NCBI RefSeq assembly: GCF_036231965.1 | Contig: NZ_CP109499.1 | Span: 8,432,001 to 8,496,000 of the forward strand | From: Streptomyces sp. NBC_01428 | GTDB lineage: Bacteria; Actinomycetota; Actinomycetes; Streptomycetales; Streptomycetaceae | Length of the DNA stretch: 64,000 nucleotides | Direction of reading: 5' to 3' | In this document: in pieces, positions 19,400-50,280 of the stretch | How the letters are laid out: every line of letters begins with the position of its first letter | Position numbering within the stretch: the first letter of the stretch is position 1 | Position numbers and translations under genes: made by a program | The notes under the pieces: model-generated | Seen by the model: the letters and a program-made list of their open reading frames with translations, nothing else | Told to the model about the DNA's origin: nothing | Databases searched by the model: none

Positions 19400-20758
19400 C
19401 TACACGACGGTTCGGGCGGCGTCGTCGGTCCGCGCGGCCGTGTCGTCCGCCCGGTGGGCGAGCAGCGAGTCGAGGATCTCGCCCGAACGCACGGCCGTGG
19501 TCGACAGCAGGGTCGAGGTGAGACCGTGCGTGTGCTCGGTCGCCCCCTGCACATAGATGCCGGCCGTCACCTCGGACGTGAACTCGACCCGGTGGTCCCG
19601 GCCGACCAGGACGGCGTCCTTGTCGTCGCGCAGGCAGAGCTTCGCTGCCCGGCCCAGCAGCGCGTCCAGGTCCCGGGGGCGGTAACCGGTGGCGTGGACG
19701 AGCAGGTCCGAGGAGATGATCTCCCGTTCTCCGGTGGGGAGATACTCCACCGTGACGTCCAACCGGTCCTCGCGGGCCTGTACGTCGCGGATGCGGGAGA
19801 CGTTGCGCAGGCGCAGCCGTTCCCGCCCGAGGACCTTCTCGCGGTACATGGTGGCGTACAGCGACTCGATGAGATCCATGTCGACCACCGAGTAGTTGGT
19901 GCTGCGGTGGTAGTCGACCAGTGACTGCTTCACCTCCGGGGCGGACCGGAAGTAGACGTCCACCGCCTCCGGGTCGAAGATCCTGTTGGCGAACGGGCTG
20001 TCGTCGGCCGGGGTGTAGCCGTACTTGGCGAAGACGGCGCAGATCTCCGTGTCCGGGAAGGACCGGTGCAGGTAGTCGACGGCCTCGGCGCCGCTCTGCC
20101 CGGCCCCGAGCACCAGAATGCGGCCCACCGGTGCGCCCGTGCTGGTCAACTCGGCCACCCGCGGAACGAGTTCGCTGTTGTGCCAGACACGGTCCGACAG
20201 TGCGGTACCGGGCGGCAGATGAGGCTCCAGTCCGACGGCGACCGAGATGTTGCGGGCCCGCCGGGTCACCGTGCGCTCCGGTGATCCTGGCACCCGGCTC
20301 GTCACGTCGAACCAGCGGACCTCGCCGTCGTCCGACGTCACCGGCTCCACGGAGAGCACCTCGCAGTCGTAGCCCACGAGGTGCGCGAGCCGGGCCGCGG
20401 CCCACTCGAAGTACTCGTGGAACTCGATCCGCAACGGGAAGAGGGTCTTCGCGTTGAGGAAGTCCACCAGCCTGCCGCGTTCCCGCAGGAAGCAGAGGAA
20501 GGTGAAGTCGCTGGTCGGGTTCCGCATCGTGACGAGGTCCTTGAGGAAGGACACCTGCATCGTCGCGTCGTCGATCAGCATGCCGCGGTGCCAGCCGAAG
20601 GAGGGCTGACGCTCCAGAAACTCCGCGCGGATCCGGTCCTCGGTCGATGCCCCGGCGTTGTGCTCCTCAATGGCGATGGCCAGTGCGAGATTTGACGGTC
20701 CGAAACCGATCCCGATCACGTCATGTATGGCGTCAGGTTCGTCGTGCAGTGCGTTCAC
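19400..20758 (-). CDS. L-ornithine N5-monooxygenase (siderophore hydroxylase)
   Basis: The 452-residue flavoprotein belongs to the SidA/PvdA/CchB family. The FAD site GIGFGPSNLAL is at residues 16-26, the NADPH site GAGQSGAEA at 218-226 and the ATGY motif at 356-359. Family segments such as FGWHRGMLIDDATMQVSFLKDLVTMR and SPFANRIFDPE are clear. It adds a hydroxyl to the side-chain nitrogen of free L-ornithine, the first committed step to the hydroxamate groups of the siderophore, and supplies the NRPS and the formyltransferase. The GTG at 20758 follows GGGAAGGGAAG. It diverges from the formyltransferase gene, with a shared iron box at 20796-20814. Confidence 0.95.
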   Translation of the reverse strand: MNALHDEPDAIHDVIGIGFGPSNLALAIAIEEHNAGASTEDRIRAEFLERQPSFGWHRGMLIDDATMQVSFLKDLVTMRNPTSDFTFLCFLRERGRLVDFLNAKTLFPLRIEFHEYFEWAAARLAHLVGYDCEVLSVEPVTSDDGEVRWFDVTSRVPGSPERTVTRRARNISVAVGLEPHLPPGTALSDRVWHNSELVPRVAELTSTGAPVGRILVLGAGQSGAEAVDYLHRSFPDTEICAVFAKYGYTPADDSPFANRIFDPEAVDVYFRSAPEVKQSLVDYHRSTNYSVVDMDLIESLYATMYREKVLGRERLRLRNVSRIRDVQAREDRLDVTVEYLPTGEREIISSDLLVHATGYRPRDLDALLGRAAKLCLRDDKDAVLVGRDHRVEFTSEVTAGIYVQGATEHTHGLTSTLLSTTAVRSGEILDSLLAHRADDTAARTDDAARTVV

Positions 20759-20795
20759 CGCAACTTCCCTTCCCTTGGGCGCCCCTGATGGTAAA

Positions 20796-20814
20796 TAAGG
20801 TTAGCCTTACCTTG
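20796..20814. promoter_or_regulatory. Iron box between monooxygenase and formyltransferase genes
   Basis: TAAGGTTAGCCTTACCTTG is a good match to the DmdR/IdeR consensus and is centred in the 85-bp divergent region. One operator can thus repress both tailoring genes in iron-rich conditions. Confidence 0.9.
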
Positions 20815-20843
20815 CAATGGTGGTCTCCAAGAGAGGATCGACT

Positions 20844-21791
20844 ATGCGGGTCGTCATGTTCGGCTACCAGACCTGGGGGCATCGCACGCTCCAGGCTCTG
20901 CTGGAGTCCGACCACGAGGTGGTTCTGGCGGTCACCCACCCCAAGAGCGAGCACGCCTACGAGAAGATCTGGGACGACTCCGTGGCCGACCTCGCCGAGA
21001 AGCACGGCATCCCGGTACTGCTGCGCAACCGGCCCGACGACCCGGAACTCCTCGCCGCCCTGCGGGACGCCGAGCCCGACATCATCGTCGCCAACAACTG
21101 GCGCACCGTGCTGCCGCCGGAGGTCTTCGACCTCCCCCCGCACGGCACGCTCAACGTCCACGACTCCCTGCTGCCGGCCTACGCGGGCTTCTCGCCCCTC
21201 ATCTGGGCGCTGATCAACGGCGAGCGCGAGGTCGGTGTCACCGCGCACCGCATGAACGCCGAACTGGACGCCGGGGACGTGCTGTTGCAGCGGGCGGTCC
21301 CGGTCGGCCCCGCCGACACCGTGACCGACCTGTTCCACCGCACCGTGGACCTGATCACCCCCGTGGTGACCGAGTCCCTCGACCTGATCGCGTCCGGCCG
21401 GGCCCACTGGATACCGCAGGACCGCAGCCGCGCCAGCTTCTTCCACAAGCGCTCGCTCGAGGACAGCCGGATCGACTGGACCTGGCCCGCCGAGGACCTC
21501 GAACGGCTGGTGCGCGCCCAGTCCGACCCGTATCCCAACGCCTTCACCCACCACCGGGGCGAACGCCTGCGCATCGTCGAGGCGTCGGTGTCGCGGGGCT
21601 GCTACGGCGGCACCCCGGGGCGGATCTTCATCCGCGAGGGGGACGGGATCGTGGTCGTCGCCGGCGCGGAGGCCCGCAACGGCCGGCTGCGCGGGCTGCT
21701 CGTCCGGCGGGTGCGCACCGAGGACGGCACCGAGCACGCGGCCACCGACTACTTCCGGACCATGGGCGGCTACCTCACCGCTCGTCCGTGA
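20844..21791 (+). CDS. N5-hydroxyornithine formyltransferase (methionyl-tRNA formyltransferase-like)
   Basis: The 315-residue protein has the N-terminal N10-formyltetrahydrofolate formyltransferase fold, with the catalytic triad visible as NVHDSLLP (Asn104, His106) and the Asp of LDAGD (142-145), plus a C-terminal domain. Homologues such as CchA formylate N5-hydroxyornithine to make the formyl-hydroxamate ligand of coelichelin-type siderophores. The ATG at 20844 was preferred over 20817 because AGAGAGGA lies just upstream and the protein then starts with the family's MRVVMFGY. It is iron-box controlled and coupled to the argB-like gene by a GTGA overlap. A housekeeping fmt role is unlikely in this context. 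Confidence 0.9.
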   Translation: MRVVMFGYQTWGHRTLQALLESDHEVVLAVTHPKSEHAYEKIWDDSVADLAEKHGIPVLLRNRPDDPELLAALRDAEPDIIVANNWRTVLPPEVFDLPPHGTLNVHDSLLPAYAGFSPLIWALINGEREVGVTAHRMNAELDAGDVLLQRAVPVGPADTVTDLFHRTVDLITPVVTESLDLIASGRAHWIPQDRSRASFFHKRSLEDSRIDWTWPAEDLERLVRAQSDPYPNAFTHHRGERLRIVEASVSRGCYGGTPGRIFIREGDGIVVVAGAEARNGRLRGLLVRRVRTEDGTEHAATDYFRTMGGYLTARP

Positions 21792-22663
21792 GCGGCCCGC
21801 TCGGGCTCGTCGACCGGGCCGCGCCGGAGGAGCGCCGGGAAACCCCGGAAGGCCGCACGGTCGTCGTGAAGTACGGCGGCCACGCGATGGCCGACGAGCC
21901 GCTGCGGCGGGCCTTCGCGCAGGACGTCCTCGCCCTGCGCAGCAGGGGTGTGCGGACCGTCGTGGTGCACGGCGGCGGCCCGCAGATCGGCGCCCACCTG
22001 GACCGCCTCGGCCTCAAGTCCGCCTTCCTGAACGGGCTTCGGGTCACCACGCCCGAGACCATGGACGTGGTGCGGATGGTGCTCTCCGGCAAGGTCCAGA
22101 AGGAACTGGTCGGACTGCTCAACGAGGACGGGCCGTACGCCGTCGGGCTCAGCGGCGAGGACGCGCGCACGCTCACCGCCGTCAAGCGATTCGCCGACGT
22201 GGGCGGTGAGCGCGTGGACATCGGCCTCGTCGGCGACGTGACGCGGGTCAACACCGCTGTTCTCGGACTGCTGTTGGAGCACCGGCACATTCCGGTGGTC
22301 TCGTCCGTGGGCCGGGGCGAGGACGGCCAGGTCTACAACGTGAACGCGGACACGGCCGCCGGAGCGGTCGCCGCCGCGCTCGGAGCCGACGCGCTGGTCG
22401 TCCTGACCGACGTGCCGGGCCTCTACGCGGACTGGCCGGACAGCGAACGGGTCGTCGACCGGATGACCGCGGTCGAACTGGAGGGTCTGCTGCCGCGGCT
22501 CGGCGGCGGGATGGTGCCCAAGATGGAGGCGTGTCTGCGGGCCGTGCGCGCCGGAGTGGGAGCGGCCCGGGTGCTCGACGGCCGGGCGCCGCACGCCCTG
22601 CTCGACGGTCTGTCGGGGCGCCGCGGGATCGGCACGACGATCGTGCCGGACCGCACGCCGTAA
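21788..22663 (+). CDS. argB: Acetylglutamate kinase, cluster-associated copy
   Basis: The 291-residue amino-acid kinase has VVKYGGHAM at the phosphate-binding start, VVVHGGGPQIGAHLDRLGLKS, SGKVQKELVGLLN, NVNADTAAGAVAAALGADALVVLTDVPGLY and GGGMVPKMEACLRAVRAGV. This is the full ArgB signature. It phosphorylates N-acetylglutamate, the controlled step towards ornithine. Its GTG overlaps the formyltransferase stop codon, so it is made with the siderophore tailoring enzymes under iron control. I infer that it boosts ornithine supply when siderophore is needed; a second argB should lie in the arginine cluster elsewhere in the genome. Confidence 0.9.
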   Translation: MSGPLGLVDRAAPEERRETPEGRTVVVKYGGHAMADEPLRRAFAQDVLALRSRGVRTVVVHGGGPQIGAHLDRLGLKSAFLNGLRVTTPETMDVVRMVLSGKVQKELVGLLNEDGPYAVGLSGEDARTLTAVKRFADVGGERVDIGLVGDVTRVNTAVLGLLLEHRHIPVVSSVGRGEDGQVYNVNADTAAGAVAAALGADALVVLTDVPGLYADWPDSERVVDRMTAVELEGLLPRLGGGMVPKMEACLRAVRAGVGAARVLDGRAPHALLDGLSGRRGIGTTIVPDRTP

Positions 22664-22686
22664 GGGCCCGACCGGGCCTGCGAGGA

Positions 22687-22721
22687 CCGGTCGCGCGAGG
22701 CGGGATGCCCCGCGCGGCCGG
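22687..22721. terminator. Terminator-like hairpin between convergent argB and importer ATPase genes
   Basis: CCGGTCGCGCG (22687-22697) pairs with CGCGCGGCCGG (22711-22721), with one G-U pair and a 13-nt loop. It lies in the 96-bp gap between convergent genes and could end transcripts from both sides. Confidence 0.6.
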
Positions 22722-22759
22722 ACATCCGCGCAGGCCCCCTCGGCGGGGGAGGGGTGCCC

Positions 22760-23656
22760 TCAGTCGGCGCCCTGCGCGACGCGCTCCAGGGCGGGGGCTC
22801 CGTGGTGCCGTCCCATCGGGATGACCAGCGGGGTGTCGCTCACCGGGTCCGTGGTGATGCGGCAGTTGAGATCGAAGACGTCCTCGACGGTCTCCACCGT
22901 GATGACCTCGGCGGGGGAGCCCTCGGCCACGATCCGTCCCGACTTCATGGCGACGACGTGATCGGCGTACCGGCAGGCCTGGTTGAGGTCGTGGAGCACC
23001 ATCACGATCGTCCGGTGCTCCCGGCGGTTGAGATCGGTGATCAGGTCCAGCACGTCGATCTGGTGGGCCAGGTCCAGATAGGTGGTGGGTTCGTCGAGGA
23101 GCAGCACCTCGGTCCCCTGCGCGACCGCCATGGCGATCCAGGCGCGCTGACGCTGCCCGCCGGACAGCTCGTCGACCGGACGGTCCGCGAGGTCGGTCAT
23201 GCCGGTGGCGGCCAGTGCCTGCCGTACGGCCTGCTCGTCCGCCCGCGACCACTGCCGCCACCAGGTCTGGTGCGGCGAACGGCCCCGGTTGACCAGGTCG
23301 ATGACGGTCAGGCCCTCGGGTGCGACGGGACTCTGCGGCAGGATGCCGAGCCGCTGCGCGAGTTCCCTGGACGGCATGGAGTGCAGCGCCCGCCCGTCCA
23401 GCTCGACCGTTCCCGCGCGCGGTGCCATCAGCCGGGCCAGCGCGCGCAGCAGGGTGGACTTGCCGCAGGCGTTGGCGCCGACGATCGCGGTGATCCGGCC
23501 GGGCGGCACGACGAGATCCAGTTCGTCGACGACCGTCCGGCTGTCGTAGCCCAGTCGCAGGCCGTTCGCCCGCAGGTCCGGGCCCGCGCCCGGTGTTCGG
23601 TCGGAGGGCGGGGACGTCACCGACAGGGGATCGGCCGACGTGGGACGAGCCGACAT
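22760..23656 (-). CDS. Ferric-siderophore ABC importer, ATP-binding protein
   Basis: The 298-residue protein is of FepC/FecE type: Walker A GANACGKST, Q-loop LPQSPVAPEG, signature LSGGQRQR, Walker B VLLLDEPTTYLD and switch His VLHDLNQA. The TTYLDLAHQID stretch is typical of iron-siderophore importer ATPases. AGGAGG lies upstream of the ATG and overlaps the stop region of the preceding permease gene. It is the last gene of a three-gene importer operon and should power uptake of the ferric siderophore captured by the lipoprotein at 14648-15706. Confidence 0.93.
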   Translation of the reverse strand: MSARPTSADPLSVTSPPSDRTPGAGPDLRANGLRLGYDSRTVVDELDLVVPPGRITAIVGANACGKSTLLRALARLMAPRAGTVELDGRALHSMPSRELAQRLGILPQSPVAPEGLTVIDLVNRGRSPHQTWWRQWSRADEQAVRQALAATGMTDLADRPVDELSGGQRQRAWIAMAVAQGTEVLLLDEPTTYLDLAHQIDVLDLITDLNRREHRTIVMVLHDLNQACRYADHVVAMKSGRIVAEGSPAEVITVETVEDVFDLNCRITTDPVSDTPLVIPMGRHHGAPALERVAQGAD

Positions 23657-23660
23657 GGGA

Positions 23661-24773
23661 TCAACCTCCTGAGCCCGCGCGGTTGGCGCGGACGAGCAGC
23701 CAGAGCAGGATCGGCGCGCCGAGGACGCCGGTGACGATGCCGACCGGGAGTTCCGTGCCGGAGATGAGCGTGCGGGCGATGAGGTCGCTGCCGAGCACCA
23801 CGAGGGCGCCGGTGAGTCCGGAGGCGACAGTGGGCGGCCAGGCGGTTCGGGCCAGGCGCTGTGCGATCTGCGGGGCGGCGAGCGCGACGAAGGCCACCGG
23901 GCCGGCCGCCGCCGTGGCGAACGCGATCAGACCGACGCCGGTGAGCAGGACGGCGAGGCGGACGGACTGGACCCGGGTGCCGAGGCCGGTGGCGACGTCG
24001 TCGCCGAGCTGGAGCGTGCGCAGCAGCCGGCCGAGCAGCAGCGAGGCCGGGAGCAGGACCGCCAGGGCGGCGGCGAGGGGGCGGGTCTCGTCCCAGGTGC
24101 GGCCGTTGAGGTTGCCCACCAGCCAGCCGAGGGCGGCCTGCGCCTCGAAGCGTCCGCCCTTGGCCATCAGGTAGTCGGTCGCGCTCGCGCACATCCAGGA
24201 GACGCCGATGCCGACCAGGATGATCCGGTAGCCGGTGGTGCCGCGCCGCCAGGCCAGCAGGTAGACGAGCAGGGCCGTGGCCAGGGCCCCGACCAGGCCG
24301 AGCGTCTGGGTGCCGAGACCGGCGTCCCAGCCGAGCACGAGTCCCGCCACCACGGCGGTGCCCGCTCCCTGGGTGAGGCCGATCATGTCGGGGCTGGCCA
24401 GCGGGTTGCGGGTCATCGTCTGGAACAGCGCGCCCGAGACGCCGAACGCGACACCGGCCAAGAGGCCGACGAGGGCCCGCGGCAGCCGGAGGTCCTGGAC
24501 GACGAGCACGGTGCCGGGATCGCCGGCACCGCCCAGGGCGCGTACGACGTCCGTGAAGGCGATCGGATAGTCGCCGATCGTCAGGCCCCAGCAGAACAGC
24601 AGGAAGGCGCCGACGCCGAGAACCAGACACAGGGCGACGAGCCGGGGCCGCACGATCCCCGACACGGGCGGGACGGCGAGACGGTAGGCGCGGAACGCCG
24701 AGGGGAGATGCGTCGGGGGCGAAGACGCCTTCCCGGGCCGGGAGTCGAGGGTCCGTACGGCCGGCTTCGTCAT
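23661..24773 (-). CDS. Ferric-siderophore ABC importer, FecCD-family permease 2
   Basis: The 370-residue membrane protein has an N-terminal extension of about 45 residues before the first membrane segment and nine to ten segments in all. Family motifs: LRLPRALVGLLAGVAFGVSGALFQTMTRNPLASPDMIGLTQGAG, GDDVATGLGTRVQSVRL and a C-terminal GTELPVGIVTGVLGAPIL. GGAGG precedes the ATG. It pairs with permease 1 encoded directly upstream to form a heterodimeric channel (FepD/FepG arrangement). Confidence 0.92.
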   Translation of the reverse strand: MTKPAVRTLDSRPGKASSPPTHLPSAFRAYRLAVPPVSGIVRPRLVALCLVLGVGAFLLFCWGLTIGDYPIAFTDVVRALGGAGDPGTVLVVQDLRLPRALVGLLAGVAFGVSGALFQTMTRNPLASPDMIGLTQGAGTAVVAGLVLGWDAGLGTQTLGLVGALATALLVYLLAWRRGTTGYRIILVGIGVSWMCASATDYLMAKGGRFEAQAALGWLVGNLNGRTWDETRPLAAALAVLLPASLLLGRLLRTLQLGDDVATGLGTRVQSVRLAVLLTGVGLIAFATAAAGPVAFVALAAPQIAQRLARTAWPPTVASGLTGALVVLGSDLIARTLISGTELPVGIVTGVLGAPILLWLLVRANRAGSGG

Positions 24774-24774
24774 G

Positions 24775-25800
24775 TCACACCTCCGCCAGGCGCTGGCGTC
24801 GGACCAGGGCGATGAAGAACGGGCCTCCGATGAAGGCGACGATCACCCCGGCCTGGACCTCGGTGGGCCGGGCGACGATCCGCCCGACGATGTCCGCGGT
24901 CAGCAGCAGGCACGGGGCCAGCACCGCCGACAGGGGCAGCAGCCAGCGGTGGTCGGGGCCGAGGCCCGCGGAGCGGGCGAGCACCCGGGCGATGTGCGGC
25001 ACGACGAGTCCGACGAAGACGACGGGGCCGATCACGGCGACGGCCGCGCCGGTGAGGAGGGTGACCGCGGCGACCCCCTGGAGCCGGACCAGACCCAGTC
25101 GGCGCCCGAGCGAGGCCGCCACGTCGTCCCCGAGGGCGAGGCTGTTGAGCGCCGGTGCGCAGGCCAGCGCCAGCAGTGTGCCCACCGCGAGGAAGGGCAG
25201 GATCCGCCAGACGGTGGCGGCGTCCTGGTCGGCCATGGAGCCCGCGGACCAGAAGCGGTAGCGGTCCAGTGCGTCCGGGTCGGTGAGCGCGATCGCGCTC
25301 GTCAGGGAGGACAGCATCGAGGTCACGGCGATTCCGGCGAGCGCCAGTTTCACCGGGGTCAGGCCGGACCGGCCCAGCCTTCCGAGGACGTACACCAGCA
25401 CGCTGGCCGCAAGGGCCCCGGCGAAGGCGAACCAGACGTATCCGTAGAACGACCCGAACCCGAAGACTCCCACGGCCACCACGATGGCGAAGGAGGCGCC
25501 GGCGCTCACACCGAGGACGCCCGGGTCGGCGAGCGGGTTGCGCGTCAGCGCCTGCATCAGCCCGCCCGCCAGGCCCAGTGCGGCACCGGCGGCGAGTCCC
25601 AGCGTGGTCCGGGGGACGCGGGCGGTCCAGACGATGTTGTCGACCAGTCGGCTGGGCGCGTGGCCGAACAGTGCCCGGACCACCTCGTCCAACGGGATGC
25701 CGGCCGCGCCGACGGCGATCGACAGCAGACAGAGCACGATCAGCACCGTGCCCAGCGACGCCACGAGAAGGACCGGGCGGATGTGCTTGCCCCCGGTCAC
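24775..25800 (-). CDS. Ferric-siderophore ABC importer, FecCD-family permease 1
   Basis: The 341-residue membrane protein has the FecCD motifs ARVPRTTLGLAAGAALGLAGGLMQALTRNPLADPGVLGVSAGASFAI, LALGDDVAASLGRRL and GLVVPHIARVLARS. I chose GTG 25800 because GGAG lies 8 nt upstream; a TTG at 25821 is possible but has no good ribosome binding site. It is the first gene of the importer operon, and its promoter region contains the iron box at 25827-25845. Confidence 0.9.
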   Translation of the reverse strand: MTGGKHIRPVLLVASLGTVLIVLCLLSIAVGAAGIPLDEVVRALFGHAPSRLVDNIVWTARVPRTTLGLAAGAALGLAGGLMQALTRNPLADPGVLGVSAGASFAIVVAVGVFGFGSFYGYVWFAFAGALAASVLVYVLGRLGRSGLTPVKLALAGIAVTSMLSSLTSAIALTDPDALDRYRFWSAGSMADQDAATVWRILPFLAVGTLLALACAPALNSLALGDDVAASLGRRLGLVRLQGVAAVTLLTGAAVAVIGPVVFVGLVVPHIARVLARSAGLGPDHRWLLPLSAVLAPCLLLTADIVGRIVARPTEVQAGVIVAFIGGPFFIALVRRQRLAEV

Positions 25801-25826
25801 CTTGCGGTCTCCAACGGCCAACTCCC

Positions 25827-25845
25827 TTAGGTTAGGCAGGCCTTA
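25827..25845. promoter_or_regulatory. Iron box upstream of the importer operon
   Basis: TTAGGTTAGGCAGGCCTTA has a perfect left half and a partly conserved right half of the iron-box consensus. It lies 27 bp upstream of the permease 1 start, on the importer side of the divergent promoter region shared with the NRPS. Confidence 0.85.
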
Positions 25846-25890
25846 ATCGTAGTGGGCAACTCGACGATCGCCGAGACCAGGGCCTTTTGG

Positions 25891-25909
25891 TTAGGTAATC
25901 CTTACCTTA
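25891..25909. promoter_or_regulatory. Iron box upstream of the NRPS gene
   Basis: TTAGGTAATCCTTACCTTA, read on the other strand TAAGGTAAGGATTACCTAA, matches the iron-box consensus at about 15 of 19 positions. It lies 60 bp before the preferred NRPS start, and its position argues against the upstream GTG at 25852 as the start codon. Confidence 0.88.
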
Positions 25910-25968
25910 GTATGGCCGCGGTCCTCCGGCTTGAGCCGGTTCCGCGCATTCGGAAGGCACGGTCACCT

Positions 25969-48219
<22,251 letters not shown>

Positions 48220-48290
48220 CCGAGCGCCTCCCCCTGCCACCCCGACGCTCCGGCCCCGGTCGGGCGTCTCCGTCACCGACAACGCCCACC

Positions 48291-48320
48291 GACCGATCCC
48301 GACCGATCACGACCGATCCA
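48291..48320 (+). repeat. Three tandem decamers (GACCGATCxx) before mbtH
   Basis: GACCGATCCC, GACCGATCAC and GACCGATCCA follow each other directly, about 20 nt before the mbtH start and 70 nt after the NRPS stop. Function unknown. Confidence 0.7.
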
Positions 48321-48341
48321 AGAGACCGTGAGGAAGATCTG

Positions 48342-48557
48342 ATGACCAACCCGTTCGAGAACCCCGAGGGCCTCTACCGCGTGCTCGTCAATGACGAGGG
48401 CCAGTACAGCCTGTGGCCCGACTTCGTCGACGTGCCCGCCGGCTGGACCGTGGTGCACGGCCCCGGCCCGCGCCGCGAGTGCCTGGACCACATCGAGAGC
48501 AACTGGACGGACATGCGCCCCAAGAGCCTCGTGGAGAGCATGCGGCGGAAGGGCTGA
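48342..48557 (+). CDS. mbtH: MbtH-family protein
   Basis: The 71-residue protein has the MbtH signature: NPFENPEGLYRVLVNDEGQYSLWP, then a VPAGW segment and CLDHIESNWTDMRPKSL. The conserved Trp residues and the NxE(x)QxSLWP core are intact. MbtH proteins bind NRPS adenylation domains and are needed for their folding or activity. GAGGAAGA lies upstream of the ATG. It follows the NRPS gene by 122 bp on the same strand and is presumably in the same transcript. Confidence 0.97.
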   Translation: MTNPFENPEGLYRVLVNDEGQYSLWPDFVDVPAGWTVVHGPGPRRECLDHIESNWTDMRPKSLVESMRRKG

Positions 48558-48564
48558 CCCGGCG

Positions 48565-50280
48565 ATGCTCTGTACGCGACTGACGAACGCGCGGTTCGTC
48601 ACCATGGACCCCGACCGGCCCGTCGCCCATGACCTCGGCATCTGGCGGGGCCGGATCGTGGGCCTGGACGAGGAGGTGACCTCGCTGCCGGCGCGTCGCG
48701 TGGTCGACCTCCAAGGGGCCACCGTGCTGCCCGGGTTCATCGACAGCCACGTCCACCTGGCCTGGACCGGACTCAAGTCGGGCACGCCGAGCATCGCGTC
48801 GTGCACCACCGTGGAGGAGGCGCTCACCATTGTCGCCGGGGTCGCCGCGCAGGTCCCCGTCGACGGATGGGTCCATCTCGCGGGATACGACCAGCGGGCC
48901 CTGGGGCGCCATCTGAGGGCCGTGGAACTCGACAAGGCCGGCGCCGGGCGCAAAGTGTTCCTGATGCACGACTCGGGTCACGGATGCGTGGTCAGTACCG
49001 CCGTCCTCGACCTGCTCCCGGCCGGCATCGAGCACGAGGACGGCTTCCTCGCCGAGGGGGCGATGGGCGCGGCCCGGGCCCTGCGGCTGCCCCACTCCCA
49101 GCAGGAACTCGCGGGCGCGATCGGCCGGGCCGCCCGGCAGTGTCTCGCGGAGGGGGTGACCGCCGTCGCCGAGGCCGGGATCGGCGGCGCGCTGTTCGGC
49201 CACAGTCCTGTCGAGCTCGGCGCCTACCAACTCGCCCGCGAACAGGGTGCCTTGCCGCTGCGGGTGCAGCTGATGGTGGCCGCCGACCGGTTGCACGAGG
49301 TGACCGCTCACCCGTCCGACGGCATCCCGCCGACCGGTTGCACGAGGTGACCGCTCACCCGTCCGACGGCATCCCGCCGACCGGTTGCACGAGGTGACCG
49401 CTCACCCGTCCGACGGCATCCCGCCGACCGGTTGCACGAGGTGACCGCTCACCCGTCCGACGGCATCCCGCGCGCCCTCGACCTCGGCCTGCGCACCGGG
49501 TTCGGTGACGCGTGGCTGTCCGTGGGAGCGCTCAAGATCTACACCGACGGCGGCATGATGGCGCGCACCGCCGCCCTGCGCGAACCCTACGAAGGCCTCG
49601 ACCACGCGGGCCGGTTGCAGGAGGATCCCGAGGTGCTCGCCGCGACCATCGTCGACGGACACCTCGCGGGGTGGCAGCTCGCCGTCCACGCCATCGGGGA
49701 CCGGGCGGCCGATGTCGCCCTGGACGCGCTGGAACACGCCCAGCGCCTCCGGCCCCGTACGGACGCACGGCACCGCGTCGAGCACGCGGGCCTGATCCGG
49801 CCCGACCAACTGGAGCGGTTCGCCCGGCTCGGGGTGATCGCCGTGGTCCAGCCGAACTTCCTGCGCTCCTTCGGCGACGACTACGCCGCGATCATGGGAG
49901 CGGGCCGGGCCCCCTGGCTCTACCGGGGGAGGGGCTTCCTGGACCATGGCATCACGCTGGTCGGCAGCTCCGACCGGCCCGTCACCGACGGATCACCGCT
50001 GCGGGCCGTGCAGTTCATGGTCGAGCGGGCCTCCGGATCGGGCCGGACGATCGGCCCGGACGAGGGCGTCACGGTGGACGAGGCGTTGCGCGCGTACACC
50101 GTCGCCGGGGCCTTCGCCTGCCGCTGGGAGGACAGCCTGGGCAGTCTGACGCCGGGGAAGTGGGCCGACCTGGCCGTGCTCGCGGACGATCCGCGGTCGG
50201 TGGAGGTCTCGCGCATCGGCGACATCGAGGTGGTCGCGACGTACGTCGCGGGCCAGGACACAGTGGAGGCGACGGCATGA
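48565..50280 (+). pseudogene. Metal-dependent amidohydrolase (YtcJ-like), interrupted by 47-bp tandem repeats
   Basis: Both halves of a YtcJ-type amidohydrolase are present. The N-terminal part (from ATG 48565) has the metal site DSHVHLAWTG and ends at TGA 49348-49350, inside the second copy of a 47-bp repeat. The C-terminal part, in the same overall frame, has ALKIYTDGGMMARTAAL, HAIGDRAAD, HRVEHAG and SSDRP, and ends at 50280. Removing three repeat copies (141 bp) would restore one 524-residue protein, the usual family length. The active-site residues are split between the halves, so neither alone should be an active hydrolase. Its position after mbtH suggests a role in siderophore processing or breakdown (inference). 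It may be a true pseudogene, a switchable gene, or an assembly artefact. Confidence 0.8.
49285..49471 (+). repeat. 47-bp tandem repeat, four near-perfect copies
   Basis: Copies start at 49285, 49332, 49379 and 49426; the last is 46 bp long. They are identical as far as I can read. The unit begins GACCGGTTGCACGAGG and contains TGACCGCTCACCCG. Because 47 is not a multiple of three, each copy is read in a different frame, and the second copy presents an in-frame TGA to the amidohydrolase. Five bases before the first copy also match, so the homologous tract is slightly longer. Confidence 0.95.

Noticed and set aside
25852..25968. GTG at 25852 as start of the NRPS
   Set aside because: An iron box (25891-25909) and the expected promoter lie downstream of it, and the extra residues are not conserved-looking. 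GTG 25969 with GGAAGG upstream fits better; ATG 25912 directly abuts the operator and has no ribosome binding site.
49285..49471. CRISPR-like array
   Set aside because: The units follow each other with no spacers and are inside a coding region; there are no cas genes.
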